A DNA stretch of 64,000 bases, taken from Siphonobacter sp. BAB-5405. Lineage in GTDB: Bacteria; Bacteroidota; Bacteroidia; Cytophagales; Spirosomataceae. Below, in pieces: positions 7,501 through 16,019 of the stretch. Each line of letters begins with the position of its first letter. Positions within the stretch are counted from its first letter, which is position 1. The stretch is taken from the NCBI RefSeq assembly GCF_002872335.1, contig NZ_NJAG01000002.1, positions 310,001-374,000 of the forward strand, in the 5' to 3' direction. A program made the translations under genes and the position numbers. The notes beneath the pieces were generated by a model. It searched no databases. It saw nothing but the letters and a program-made list of their open reading frames with translations, and was not told where the DNA came from.

Positions 7501-9693
7501 TTATACAATGAGCAAACCATTTTCACGCAATTTACCGCCGATGTCCGACGATAAAAAGGCCTGAAAACTGCCCAAGCCTTCTGCTTCGTAGGACTGTTTT
7601 AGTTTTTCGAACGACGCCGGTTCGGTTACCTGAATGGTCGGTAACGTATCCGTTAGCCATTGACCCGTAGCCGCATCCGTTACGAAGCCCCACTCCTGTT
7701 TTCGATCGTAGAAGGTCAATTCGGCCAGATCGACCCGGTGTTTCCCGCGTTTTTCCTCAAAAAAAGCCAGCGAAGGCTCCTTTCCCAACCAGACGGTCAG
7801 GGCATTGGGACGAATGTCTTCTTCCTGATCTTCCACGCTTCGCTGAATATAATTCGGCGGAATCGTCGTTTTCGGTACCCGAAAATCGAACCATTCCTGC
7901 AAAGGAAACTCAAAACAAACGCCGTGCATGTAGTTAAAGAGCGATTTCCTTAACCCCTCAGCGAAGCGGTCGTGGTTGGCTCCCAGCGGGTCGGCGTGAT
8001 CCAGGTCGTTGTCGGCAAAATCGCCCGCAATGGGGCCAATCCGCTGTACGTCGAATGCTTCCGGCTGTAAACCTACGGGCGAGTGGGCCGTCATGGCAAA
8101 GCGATGCCAGAATCCTGACTGTACAATACCCAGCTCAAACAATTGCCGTACCATTTCCAGCGAATCAATCGTTTCCTGGGCCGTTTGCGTCGGAAATCCG
8201 TACATCAGGTAGGCGTGTACCATGATGCCCGCCCGCGTAAAGCCATCGGCCACGCGAGCCACCTGAGCCACGGTTACGCCCTTTTTCATCCGGTCAAGCA
8301 GCCGATCCGAAGCCACTTCCAGTCCCCCCGATACGGCAATGCAGCCCGAGGCTTTGAGTAACCTACACAAATCGGGCGTAAAACTCTTCTCGAAGCGAAT
8401 GTTCGTCCACCACACTACCGTTAGTTTTCGGCGAATGATTTCCAGAGCCAGCTCCCGCATCAGGGCGGGCGGAGCGGCCTCGTCCACGAAATGGAAGCCA
8501 TTCTGCCCCGTCTGTTCGATAATCTCTTCGATTCGATCACAAAGCAGTGAGGCCGTCATGGGTTCGTACCGTTTGATGTAATCGAGCGTCACATCACAGA
8601 AGGAGCACTTGCCCCAGTAACAGCCGTGGGCCAGGGTCAGCTTGTTCCAGCGACCATCGCTCCAGAGGCGGTGCATGGGATTCACGACTTCAATCACTGA
8701 CAAATAATCCGCTAGTGGCAACTCGCGGTAATCGGGCGTTCCGGTATCCCGCTGGGCCACGTCGCGTTCTTTGGTCCCATTCAGGTAATGAACCGCTCCA
8801 TCAATTCGCGTGAAGACCCGCTTGAGATTCGCTGCTGTCCGGGTGCCCGATAGATACTCCAGCAAATGCAGCAAGGGGGCTTCCCCATCGTCGAGGCATA
8901 CGTAATCCAGGTAATCAAACACCCGGGTTTCCTTCAGCGAGCGGAGTTCGGTATTGGCATAACCGCCACCCATGACTACGGCAATCTCGGGATGATGGGT
9001 TTTCAGGTATTTTCCGCACTTCAACGCTCCGTACAGATTCCCCGGAAATGGTACCGTCAGGCAGACGACGGTGGGCTGCCAGTGCCGGATTTTTTCTTCC
9101 AGCAAATCGGTCAGTATCGTTGAAATCAACGTGTCCGGAGCCTGGAGCGTGGTGTGTAGTTCGTCAAAATGCGTGGCCGAGCGGCCCAGTCGTTCAGCGT
9201 ATCGGCTGAAGCCGAAATGCGGATCGACGGCTTCGGTAATCAAATCCCCCAGATCTTCGAGGTACAATGTCGCCAAATGGCGGGCTTTATCGTGCGTACC
9301 CATCGTTCCGAAGGCCCAGTCCAGATCATCCAGCTGAGCAAACCGCGACGCTTCGGGCAGGTAAGTCCGGTCACTGATGGCGTGAGCCAGCGTCGGATTT
9401 TTGTTCTGCAGGAAACGAATCACCGGACCGATGGTCTGAATGTATTCATCCCGCAGGGAATAAATGCGGTAACTATTATCAGAAAGCTCGATGCTGTCGT
9501 TGGCGACCAGTGCATCGAACATCGTTTGCAATCCTTTTCGGGAAAATAACTGCAGAATCACCTCAATGCCCAGATCGGCCTGATGCGATTCGTAGCCCTT
9601 GGTATTCAGAAAACCTTTCAGGTACGCCGTGGCTGGGTACGGGGTATTTAACTGCGTGAAAGGGGGGGTGATGAAGAGAATTTTTGGTGTCAA
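7501..9693 (-). CDS. B12-binding-domain radical SAM protein
   Basis: 730 aa. The start KILFITPPF and the segment at about 200-275 (VVCLTVPFPGNLYGALKCGKY, VVMGGGYANTE, LDDGEAPLL) form a cobalamin-binding-like domain. The radical SAM domain follows with HGCYWGKCSFCDV: cysteines 358, 363 and 366. The spacing is CX4CX2C, one residue longer than canonical CX3CX2C. The glycine-rich region SGGLEVASDRLLDRMKKGV and a long C-terminal domain are also visible. Family members perform methylations, cyclisations or ring chemistry; the substrate is unknown. No ATG is available near the conserved N-terminus, and the start is a TTG at 9693, about 15 nt after the transcription start predicted from the -7 box at 9715-9722. 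It appears to be a single-gene unit. Confidence 0.85.
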   Translation of the reverse strand: MTPKILFITPPFTQLNTPYPATAYLKGFLNTKGYESHQADLGIEVILQLFSRKGLQTMFDALVANDSIELSDNSYRIYSLRDEYIQTIGPVIRFLQNKNPTLAHAISDRTYLPEASRFAQLDDLDWAFGTMGTHDKARHLATLYLEDLGDLITEAVDPHFGFSRYAERLGRSATHFDELHTTLQAPDTLISTILTDLLEEKIRHWQPTVVCLTVPFPGNLYGALKCGKYLKTHHPEIAVVMGGGYANTELRSLKETRVFDYLDYVCLDDGEAPLLHLLEYLSGTRTAANLKRVFTRIDGAVHYLNGTKERDVAQRDTGTPDYRELPLADYLSVIEVVNPMHRLWSDGRWNKLTLAHGCYWGKCSFCDVTLDYIKRYEPMTASLLCDRIEEIIEQTGQNGFHFVDEAAPPALMRELALEIIRRKLTVVWWTNIRFEKSFTPDLCRLLKASGCIAVSGGLEVASDRLLDRMKKGVTVAQVARVADGFTRAGIMVHAYLMYGFPTQTAQETIDSLEMVRQLFELGIVQSGFWHRFAMTAHSPVGLQPEAFDVQRIGPIAGDFADNDLDHADPLGANHDRFAEGLRKSLFNYMHGVCFEFPLQEWFDFRVPKTTIPPNYIQRSVEDQEEDIRPNALTVWLGKEPSLAFFEEKRGKHRVDLAELTFYDRKQEWGFVTDAATGQWLTDTLPTIQVTEPASFEKLKQSYEAEGLGSFQAFLSSDIGGKLRENGLLIV

Positions 9694-9714
9694 ATCTATG
9701 CTGCGTTGCCGCTA

Positions 9715-9722
9715 CAAAGGTA
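9715..9722 (-). promoter_or_regulatory. -7 box (TACCTTTG) for the radical SAM gene
   Basis: TACCTTTG on the minus strand matches TAnnTTTG. TTG triplets occur 15 and 23 nt further upstream, neither at the best spacing of about 19-21. The implied leader before the TTG start is only about 15 nt, which supports the late start. Confidence 0.55.
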
Positions 9723-10035
9723 CGCCATCTGACTGAGCAATAAGCAAGAAAATGATGGGTTCATTCCAATCCCATTCAATTAATATGGTACGAAGGGGCA
9801 AAAAGTCGTATTCATTTTCTAACAACAGGCCTACCAATAAAGGCTAGCTTCAGACAAGGCATGTTTACGTTAGACCTCAAAGACATAGCCATTCTTTTAC
9901 CACCTGTCCTCTATACCTCCTGTTTCATCTGAAAAAACAGAAAAAGGCGAATGAAAAACTATCTTTACTCGTCTATACGCCTACGGCCTCGTATGTTCGC
10001 CGTATGTACATACACCCATTGAACCTTCCGATTCT
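9723..10035. other. Divergent intergenic region, no gene seen
   Basis: This stretch separates the divergent radical SAM and S9 peptidase genes. A TATCTTTA near 9959 is a poor match to a -7 box for the peptidase. I see no convincing ORF, hairpin or repeat. Confidence 0.4.
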
Positions 10036-12177
10036 ATGCTTTCTCTATTCCGTCTGCTCGGTTGTGTAGGGCTGCTGAGTATCGCCTCTAGTGTTTCCTA
10101 CGCCCAATCGTTTTCACTCGAAGCCGTTAAATCCTATCCTTTCCCTGCGGACCTAACGGCGGCCGCCAAAGGTTCCCGTATTGCCTGGACGATCAACGAA
10201 CAGGGCAAACGCAACATTTACGTAGCCGAAGGTCCGTCGTATACACCCCGCAAAGTCACCCCGTATACTAAAGATGATGGGCAGGAGCTAACCAGTGTTA
10301 CGCTTTCGGCGGATGGCCAATGGGTCGTGTATGTACGCGGCGGCGAGCATGGGGCAAATTGGGACGAACATCTGGGCGTAAACGTCGATGGTTTGCCCTT
10401 TGCCCCCAAAGTAGAAATCTGGGCCGTTCCGTTTAAGGGCGGCGAACCTAAGCGACTCAGTGATGGCGATTATCCGGTGCTGTCGCCGAATGGTAAAACC
10501 GTTGCTTTCCTGAAAGGCGGGCAGCCCTGGTCGGTACCCGTGAACGGTAGTGAACCCGCAAAAATGCTTTTCTCGACGCGAGGTACTACGCATTCGCTGG
10601 AATGGTCCCCCGACGGTAGCCAGCTGGTTTTTGTTTCCAATCGTGGGGATCACTCACTCATTGGAATCTATACCAACGCTCAGACGCCGCTCCGGTGGCT
10701 GGCCCCTTCCTTCACTCACGACCGTAGCCCCCGGTGGTCGCCGAATGGAAACAATCTGGTCTTTGTGCGTACGCCCGGTACGGGTGGAGTACCAGATTCC
10801 GTACTGGTTCGCAAGCACCGCCCCTGGTCCATCTGGCGGGTTAATGTGGCTTCCGGCAAGGCCACGCAACTCTGGCAGGCTCCCCGGACTTTGGCGGGCT
10901 CCGTACCGGCTACCAACGGCGGTTTTAACCTCCACTGGGCCGCTCAGAATCGTATTGTTTTTCTGTCGTATCAGGATGGCTGGCCGCATTTGTATTCGAT
11001 GCCTTCCACGGGCGGCACGCCCCTGCTGCTTACGCCGGGGGCGTTCACAACGGAGCATATTCGCCTGAGTCCAGATCGTCAGTGGCTTACGTTTAGTGTG
11101 AATGTAGGTTCTGATCCGCAGGATTTGGATCGTCGGCACGTGGCCCGGGTACCCGTGGACAAAGCCGAAATGCAAGTTCTGACGCCCGGTAACGGACTAG
11201 AGTGGACTCCGGTCGTTACCGGGGATGGTACGTCGCTGGCTCTTATCAGTGCTACGGCCCAACGACCTCCCCTGCCCGCCGTGATGCCCTTTGGCAAAGG
11301 TACGCCTACGCTGTTGGGCGAATCCCTGATTCCGGCAAACTTCCCGCAACGGTCGCTGGTCACGCCCAAACAAGTCATTTATAAGACGCCCGATGGTTTC
11401 ACCGTACACGCCCAGCTTTTTGAGCCGACGGGTGGCCCCGCCCAGAAGCCCGCGATTATTTACGTGCACGGCGGACCCATGCGACAAATGTTACTCGGTT
11501 GGAATTATTCGGATTATTACGCCAATGCCTACGCCACGAATCAGTACCTCGCCAGCTTGGGTTTTGCGGTTCTTTCGGTTAATTATCGCTTGGGTATTGG
11601 GTACGGTTTTGAATTTCACCAGCCCGCCGGAGCTAACACGAGCGGAGCGGCGGAGTACATCGACATCAAAGCGGCGGGCGACTGGCTGGCCAAACAGTCC
11701 TTTGTGGATAAAAGCCGGATTGGTATTTATGGCGGTTCGTACGGCGGTTACCTGACGGCCATGGCCCTGGCCAAGGATTCGAAGCTGTTTGCGGCGGGCG
11801 TCGATATTCATGGGGTGCACGACTGGACGACGGATCGCACTATGTCCGTCACGGCTCCCGACCGATACGAGCGAGCCCCCGACGCTGATTTAGTAGGAAA
11901 AATAGCCTGGGAGTCTTCACCGACGGCCTACATCAACACCTGGACCTCCCCCGTACTCATTATTCACGGCGATGATGACCGTAACGTCCGCTTCAATCAG
12001 AGTACGGATCTGGTTCGTCGCCTCGAAGCCAAAGGCGTTGATCTGGAAACGCTCATCATTGTCAATGATACGCACCACTGGATGAAACATGCGAATGCAC
12101 TCAAAGTGGGCAATGCGACGGCGGCGTACTTCCGGAAGAAGCTGTTGGAGAAAGCTAAAGCGGGGGCTGGTGAATAG
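10036..12177 (+). CDS. Exported S9 family prolyl-oligopeptidase-type serine peptidase
   Basis: 713 aa with a signal peptide (cleavage near SYAQ). The first about 430 residues are WD40/TolB-like beta-propeller blades (LSADGQWVVYV, LSPNGKTVAFL, WSPDGSQLVFVSNR, WSPNGNNLVFV). The C-terminal alpha/beta hydrolase carries the Ser nucleophile in GGSYGGY (Ser568), the acid in HGDDDRNV (about Asp648) and the histidine in THHWMKH (about His680/681). Such enzymes cleave peptides in the periplasm, often as dipeptidyl or acylaminoacyl peptidases. Exact specificity is not deducible. It is monocistronic, and a structured repeat lies about 120 bp downstream. Confidence 0.9.
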   Translation: MLSLFRLLGCVGLLSIASSVSYAQSFSLEAVKSYPFPADLTAAAKGSRIAWTINEQGKRNIYVAEGPSYTPRKVTPYTKDDGQELTSVTLSADGQWVVYVRGGEHGANWDEHLGVNVDGLPFAPKVEIWAVPFKGGEPKRLSDGDYPVLSPNGKTVAFLKGGQPWSVPVNGSEPAKMLFSTRGTTHSLEWSPDGSQLVFVSNRGDHSLIGIYTNAQTPLRWLAPSFTHDRSPRWSPNGNNLVFVRTPGTGGVPDSVLVRKHRPWSIWRVNVASGKATQLWQAPRTLAGSVPATNGGFNLHWAAQNRIVFLSYQDGWPHLYSMPSTGGTPLLLTPGAFTTEHIRLSPDRQWLTFSVNVGSDPQDLDRRHVARVPVDKAEMQVLTPGNGLEWTPVVTGDGTSLALISATAQRPPLPAVMPFGKGTPTLLGESLIPANFPQRSLVTPKQVIYKTPDGFTVHAQLFEPTGGPAQKPAIIYVHGGPMRQMLLGWNYSDYYANAYATNQYLASLGFAVLSVNYRLGIGYGFEFHQPAGANTSGAAEYIDIKAAGDWLAKQSFVDKSRIGIYGGSYGGYLTAMALAKDSKLFAAGVDIHGVHDWTTDRTMSVTAPDRYERAPDADLVGKIAWESSPTAYINTWTSPVLIIHGDDDRNVRFNQSTDLVRRLEAKGVDLETLIIVNDTHHWMKHANALKVGNATAAYFRKKLLEKAKAGAGE

Positions 12178-12294
12178 GGATATATTCTATGCAATAACAG
12201 TTCTGTTTTTAGTCCCGCTGATACGGCTCGCCTTTCAGTTCATTGCATTTCATTAACTAGCTTATAGAATCACTATTTCTTCCTTTAAAGACAG

Positions 12295-12478
12295 CTGTTC
12301 ATTTAGTCCCTATACATTCCATGTCGGCACGCCCACCGCTCATTTCCTCTTGCTCAAGGCCACGGCCTTGCAGAGGAAATAGGCGGCTTGAGCCCCAGAA
12401 TGGAATTCCGCCATGGAATGGAATAAGACGGGGCCTGGATTTATGCCGTCGACGGTACCGACTCGCTAAAAACTAGTA
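12295..12478 (+). repeat. Variable-hairpin intergenic repeat, copy 1
   Basis: Copy 1 of a four-member family. In order: TTTAGTCC, CATTCCATG (pairs with CATGGAATG at 12412-12420), ACGCCCACCGCT, then a hairpin with stem ATTTCCTC (12342-12349) and GAGGAAAT (12373-12380) holding an inner CAAGGC/GCCTTG stem, then AGGCGG, GGAATTCC and ACGGGGCCTGGATTTATGCC. It fills most of the gap between the S9 peptidase and a convergent AraC gene. There is no coding potential. Confidence 0.8.
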
Positions 12479-12484
12479 ACCCCT

Positions 12485-13345
12485 CTAGTTTGCCAATTGA
12501 TACTGCTTCGGCGTAACTCCGTAGACCTGTTTGAAGGACTGGATAAAGCTCGACAGATTTTCGTACCCAATCTCGTAATACACTTCACTGACTTTATAAT
12601 CGCCCTGTTTCAGCAGTTGAGCGGCCTTTTGCATTCGTTTCTCCAGGAACCACTTATTGGGCGAAGTACCATAAATTTTAGCAAACCGTCGCTTGAAGGT
12701 AGACAGACTCGTATGACACAAAAAAGCGAGTTCTTCTACGGTCACTGGCTGATTCAGGTTGGCCGTTACCGCCTGCCGGATCAGCCTTTCGTCGTCGGCC
12801 TGCTGACTGAGGATACGCAATTTCTGTAACTGTCCGGGGTAGTTTTCACCAAGGTACAGCAACAACTCTTCCAGTTTTACCAGCCGTCTGTTTAGAGAAA
12901 TAGACTGGCCCCCGGCCAGCATAAACTCCAGCGATTCAATGAAATGCTGGAGGAAGGCATCTTTCTCAAAAAGCAAAACGGGCTCCTGATGCCGTTCGCT
13001 GATTTTCGTGGCAGGCATGTCGGGATGCCGACTGAAAAAATCAATGAGTACGTTCGTATCGAAGAAAATGAGCATGCTCCGGTAACTGCCCCCCGGAGCG
13101 ACGGTTTTTTCGCTCATCAAACAATTTCCCGCCGAAAGCAGAAGAAACTGTCCGGGATGGATCTTCACCGTTGCCCCCGGGTAATACACCGTTTTTTCGC
13201 CTTCCAGCAAGAAACTGAACAGATGCTGATGGAGGGTAATCCGATTCCTGCTCCCGTCGATCTGGGACTCATAACTAAAGATCGAAACGGGCTCTAAGTC
13301 GGTTTCCGTAGATTCCTGCTCGTTTTGTATACGGGTGGTTTTCAT
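12485..13345 (-). CDS. AraC family transcriptional regulator
   Basis: 286 aa from the ATG at 13345; the frame extends to a TTG at 13375 with no support. The N-terminal half is a cupin-like sensor (HQHLFSFLLEGEKTVYYPG, HPGQFLLLSAGNCLMSEK). The C-terminal 100 residues hold two helix-turn-helix motifs: VEELAFLCHTSLSTFKRRFAKIYG and KVSEVYYEIGYENLSSFIQSF, followed by GVTPKQY. This is the standard HTH_18 layout, with DNA binding as a monomer or dimer. The effector is unknown. It is the last of three same-strand genes (PEBP, DinB, this one), 127 bp after DinB, and may be transcribed separately. Confidence 0.88.
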   Translation of the reverse strand: MKTTRIQNEQESTETDLEPVSIFSYESQIDGSRNRITLHQHLFSFLLEGEKTVYYPGATVKIHPGQFLLLSAGNCLMSEKTVAPGGSYRSMLIFFDTNVLIDFFSRHPDMPATKISERHQEPVLLFEKDAFLQHFIESLEFMLAGGQSISLNRRLVKLEELLLYLGENYPGQLQKLRILSQQADDERLIRQAVTANLNQPVTVEELAFLCHTSLSTFKRRFAKIYGTSPNKWFLEKRMQKAAQLLKQGDYKVSEVYYEIGYENLSSFIQSFKQVYGVTPKQYQLAN

Positions 13346-13472
13346 GGCTTCGTAAGGATACGCCCTAAAACCCAATCCGTTCCCTCAAGAATTGGATCAG
13401 GTTTCAGTCGTTTAATGCTTTCTTTAATGCCTTCCGTTCCTGATTCCAGGTTAAATCTGTAGAAGATGGTCT

Positions 13473-14024
13473 TTACACTTCGTTCAAGATACCACCTTGT
13501 TCCCGATTTTCCTGACGACGAAACCAGTACATGGCCTGGTAACCGAGTGCCTTGCGAATGATGCTCATTTGCCCGATGTGAAAGGCTTCGTGTAGTACCA
13601 TCGAAGTAAACAGGTCTTCAACGGTGGTACCTCCCGTGGGTCCCTGCAAGGGAATTTCCGTTTGTAACACCCGATCGTCTGCGGCTTCGAGGGTCTCGAT
13701 AAAGCGGTCAGAATACCGGATCCAGTCCTGTAACAGCTCCGTCAAGCCTGGGTATTTTTTGCTTCGGTCAAAGGGTATGAACTGGGGCGGCGGCAGGTTT
13801 GGATCGACAAAGAGGTCCAGATACGGATAACTTTCTACGGACTGCCCCAAACGAACGGTATTTCTGGCCCGCATGATCAGTAGATGACCCGCAATCCATT
13901 CCAGACTATTCGTATGCTCACTGATTACCTGGCTACCCTCTTCTTCCCTGATACCTTCTAGTGCGGAAACATACCAGTCGGTCAGCAGCCGGAACTGCCT
14001 TAGCATCTGCTCTCGTGTGTTCAT
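13473..14024 (-). CDS. DinB family protein
   Basis: 183 aa, helical. The histidine in SLEWIAGHLLIMRARN and the pair in VLHEAFHIGQMSIIRK occupy the DinB three-histidine metal site. The family includes metal-dependent thiol transferases, and most Bacteroidota members are untested. The gene lies 29 bp downstream of the PEBP gene on the same strand and is probably co-transcribed with it. It is only distantly similar to the DinB protein at 3284-3784. Confidence 0.8.
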   Translation of the reverse strand: MNTREQMLRQFRLLTDWYVSALEGIREEEGSQVISEHTNSLEWIAGHLLIMRARNTVRLGQSVESYPYLDLFVDPNLPPPQFIPFDRSKKYPGLTELLQDWIRYSDRFIETLEAADDRVLQTEIPLQGPTGGTTVEDLFTSMVLHEAFHIGQMSIIRKALGYQAMYWFRRQENREQGGILNEV

Positions 14025-14053
14025 TGGCGTAATGTGTTAGAAAACCCAGTTAA

Positions 14054-14575
14054 TTAGTGTTTTTGTCCATAGGCTACCAGGGAAGCTTTCGCCAGCGTTG
14101 CAAAGTGCAGGTTAAATCCGACTAGGGCCGGGGTAGCGTTCTGATCCAGTTCCAGCGTTTTGCTTAAAGCATGAACGGTGATCAGATACCGATGGGCGGG
14201 TCCTTCTGGTGGGGCGGCCCCTACATAACCCGGCGTACCCAGGTCGGTATTGCTTTGCAGAGCCCCTTTCGGTAATTGATTGTTCGTCGGGTCTCCGGCT
14301 CCCGAGGGGAGTTCCCATACTTCCGCTGGGATATTGAAAACCACCCAATGCCAGAGTCCACTTCCCGTTGGGGCGTCTATGTCGTACATCGTTACGGCAA
14401 AGGCTTTCGTTTCGCTGGGGGCATTTTCCCAGTAAAGCTGGGGTGACTGATTGGCTCCCGAAAAGCCCATCCCATTGAAGTACTGTGAGTTAGTTAGCTG
14501 TCCGCCCAGCTCTGTACTTTTCAAGGTGAATGTTGCGGATGACGTCCCGATAGTAGTCATTGATTCTAAGCTCAT
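14054..14575 (-). CDS. YbhB/YbcL-type phosphatidylethanolamine-binding (PEBP) protein
   Basis: 173 aa from the ATG at 14575. Signature segments of bacterial PEBP proteins are clear: SPQLYWENAPSETKAFAVTM, YDIDAPTGSGLWHWVVFN (DxDAP and HW of the anion pocket) and GTPGYVGAAPPEGPAHRY. YbhB-like proteins bind small anionic ligands; the Raf kinase inhibitor name comes from eukaryotic homologues and implies no such role here. The frame stays open to a TTG at 14653, but a -7 promoter box at 14607-14614 lies inside that extension, which supports the shorter form. A DinB gene follows 29 bp downstream. Confidence 0.88.
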   Translation of the reverse strand: MSLESMTTIGTSSATFTLKSTELGGQLTNSQYFNGMGFSGANQSPQLYWENAPSETKAFAVTMYDIDAPTGSGLWHWVVFNIPAEVWELPSGAGDPTNNQLPKGALQSNTDLGTPGYVGAAPPEGPAHRYLITVHALSKTLELDQNATPALVGFNLHFATLAKASLVAYGQKH

Positions 14576-14606
14576 TGCCTGCTTTGTTTTATGTGCTTTG
14601 GTTCTA

Positions 14607-14614
14607 CAAAGGTA
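14607..14614 (-). promoter_or_regulatory. -7 box (TACCTTTG) for the PEBP-DinB unit
   Basis: TACCTTTG on the minus strand, 32 bp upstream of the ATG at 14575, within the longer alternative reading frame. No -33 TTG stands at the expected spacing. Confidence 0.5.
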
Positions 14615-14910
14615 GACGTGCCGTAAGGCAGTGGAACATAGGATAACGTTCAAAAAGTGTGGCTAAACGTTCAATTTTACCCGCAACTACTGATGACCTG
14701 CGTAGGAAACTAGCTGCTCCCCTAACCTGCTACTTATCCCTACGCTCACCAGTCTCATTTTGGCTACGCATCTCCGGAATTAGGCTACGTCCGCCTTCTC
14801 CTTAGTCCGGACCTTTGTCAGGTAGTTTTAAAGCATTCACGGCTGGTCGAAGCCATTTACCGCTTCTCCACGGTGAACATACCATAACCTGATTTTCTCA
14901 CTTTATTTCA

Positions 14911-15654
14911 ATGAACATGAAAAAAGCATTCATTACCGGTGCCAATAAAAGTATTGGCCTGGAAACAGCACGTCAGCTACTGAAACGGGGTTACTTTGTG
15001 TATCTGGGCAGTCGCGATCTAGAAAACGGACGGAAAGCTCTGGAACAACTAAAAGCCGAAGGGCTGGATCAGGCGGAGGTTATTCTACTGGATGTGAGCG
15101 ATTCGCAATCCGTAGCAGCGGCCCGCACGACGATTGGCCTTACAACGGACGCATTGGATGTACTGATCAACAACGCGGGTATTAACGGAGGGATGCCTCA
15201 ATCGGCCCTGACCTTATCCCTGGATCGCATGCAGGAGGCCTTCAATGTCAATGTGTACGGGGTGGTTCGGGTGACGCAGGCTTTTATTGATCTGCTGAAA
15301 AAGGCCGAACAGCCCCGCATTGTGAATGTATCGTCCAGTGGCTGCTCGCTGACGTTAAGTAGTGACCCTAACTGGCGATTTTATCACCACAAAGCGGCGA
15401 TCTATCAACCCTCGAAAGCGGCTTTGAATATGTACACGATTGATCTGGCTTACGAACTGCGGGACACGCCCTTCAAGGTGAATGCCGTTGACCCGGGATT
15501 CACGGCCACCGATTTTAATAATCACCGGGGCGATGACAGTACTGAAAACGCGGGACAACGGATTGTCAAGTATGCCCTCATCGGAGCGGACGGCCCTACG
15601 GGTCGGTTTATCAGTGAGTATCATAATCCGGAGACGGGGGAGATTCCCTGGTAA
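14911..15654 (+). CDS. Short-chain dehydrogenase/reductase (carbonyl reductase-like)
   Basis: 247 aa classical-type SDR: cofactor loop TGANKSIG (near residue 9), NNAG at about residue 90, catalytic Ser in VNVSSSG and YxxxK as YQPSK. The insertion between the Ser and Tyr motifs (LTLSSDPNWRFYHHKAAI) and DPGFTATDFN resemble carbonyl reductase-like SDRs. It would use NAD(P)H on a carbonyl substrate in the cytosol. Start may be 14911 or the Met at 14917. It is divergent from the PEBP gene and followed, after a structured repeat, by an AraC gene on the same strand. Confidence 0.88.
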   Translation: MNMKKAFITGANKSIGLETARQLLKRGYFVYLGSRDLENGRKALEQLKAEGLDQAEVILLDVSDSQSVAAARTTIGLTTDALDVLINNAGINGGMPQSALTLSLDRMQEAFNVNVYGVVRVTQAFIDLLKKAEQPRIVNVSSSGCSLTLSSDPNWRFYHHKAAIYQPSKAALNMYTIDLAYELRDTPFKVNAVDPGFTATDFNNHRGDDSTENAGQRIVKYALIGADGPTGRFISEYHNPETGEIPW

Positions 15655-15676
15655 AGAAGGTTTATTTTAAGTTGTG

Positions 15677-15910
15677 TTTTCGCCCCGTAGAGGTAGCTGG
15701 TCTTTTAGTCCGTATGCATTCCATGCCGGGCATCGCATGCGGGGCATCCCATGCCGGCACGCCCACCGCTGACTTCCTCTTGCTCAGTGCCACCGCATTG
15801 CCGAGGAAGTAGGCGGCTTGAGCCCCAGAATGGAATTCCGACATGGAATGTGATAGGACGGGAATCGGGTTTATGTCGTCGACTACACTAACTCGCCAAT
15901 AATTAATTGT
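15677..15910 (+). repeat. Variable-hairpin intergenic repeat, copy 2
   Basis: Same order of blocks as copy 1: TTTTCGCCCCG, TTTAGTCCGTAT, CATTCCATG (pairs with CATGGAATG at 15842-15850), CACGCCCACCGCT, hairpin with stem ACTTCCTC (15772-15779) / GAGGAAGT (15803-15810), AGGCGG, GATAGGACGGG, GGGTTTATGTCGTCGA. Relative to copy 1 the stem has a C/G pair replacing T/A, so pairing is kept. An extra GC-rich palindromic stretch (CCGGGCATCGCATGCGGGG) sits in the left arm. It separates the SDR gene from the AraC gene. Confidence 0.8.
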
Positions 15911-16019
15911 TAGTTAATCGTCCGAACATGAAATTCTCCCGAAAGGACCGGTGCTACTAGTTAACAATGCCCGTGAGACGAAAAACGGAACTATTTAAAC
16001 CCAACGTTTATCTTGTACA

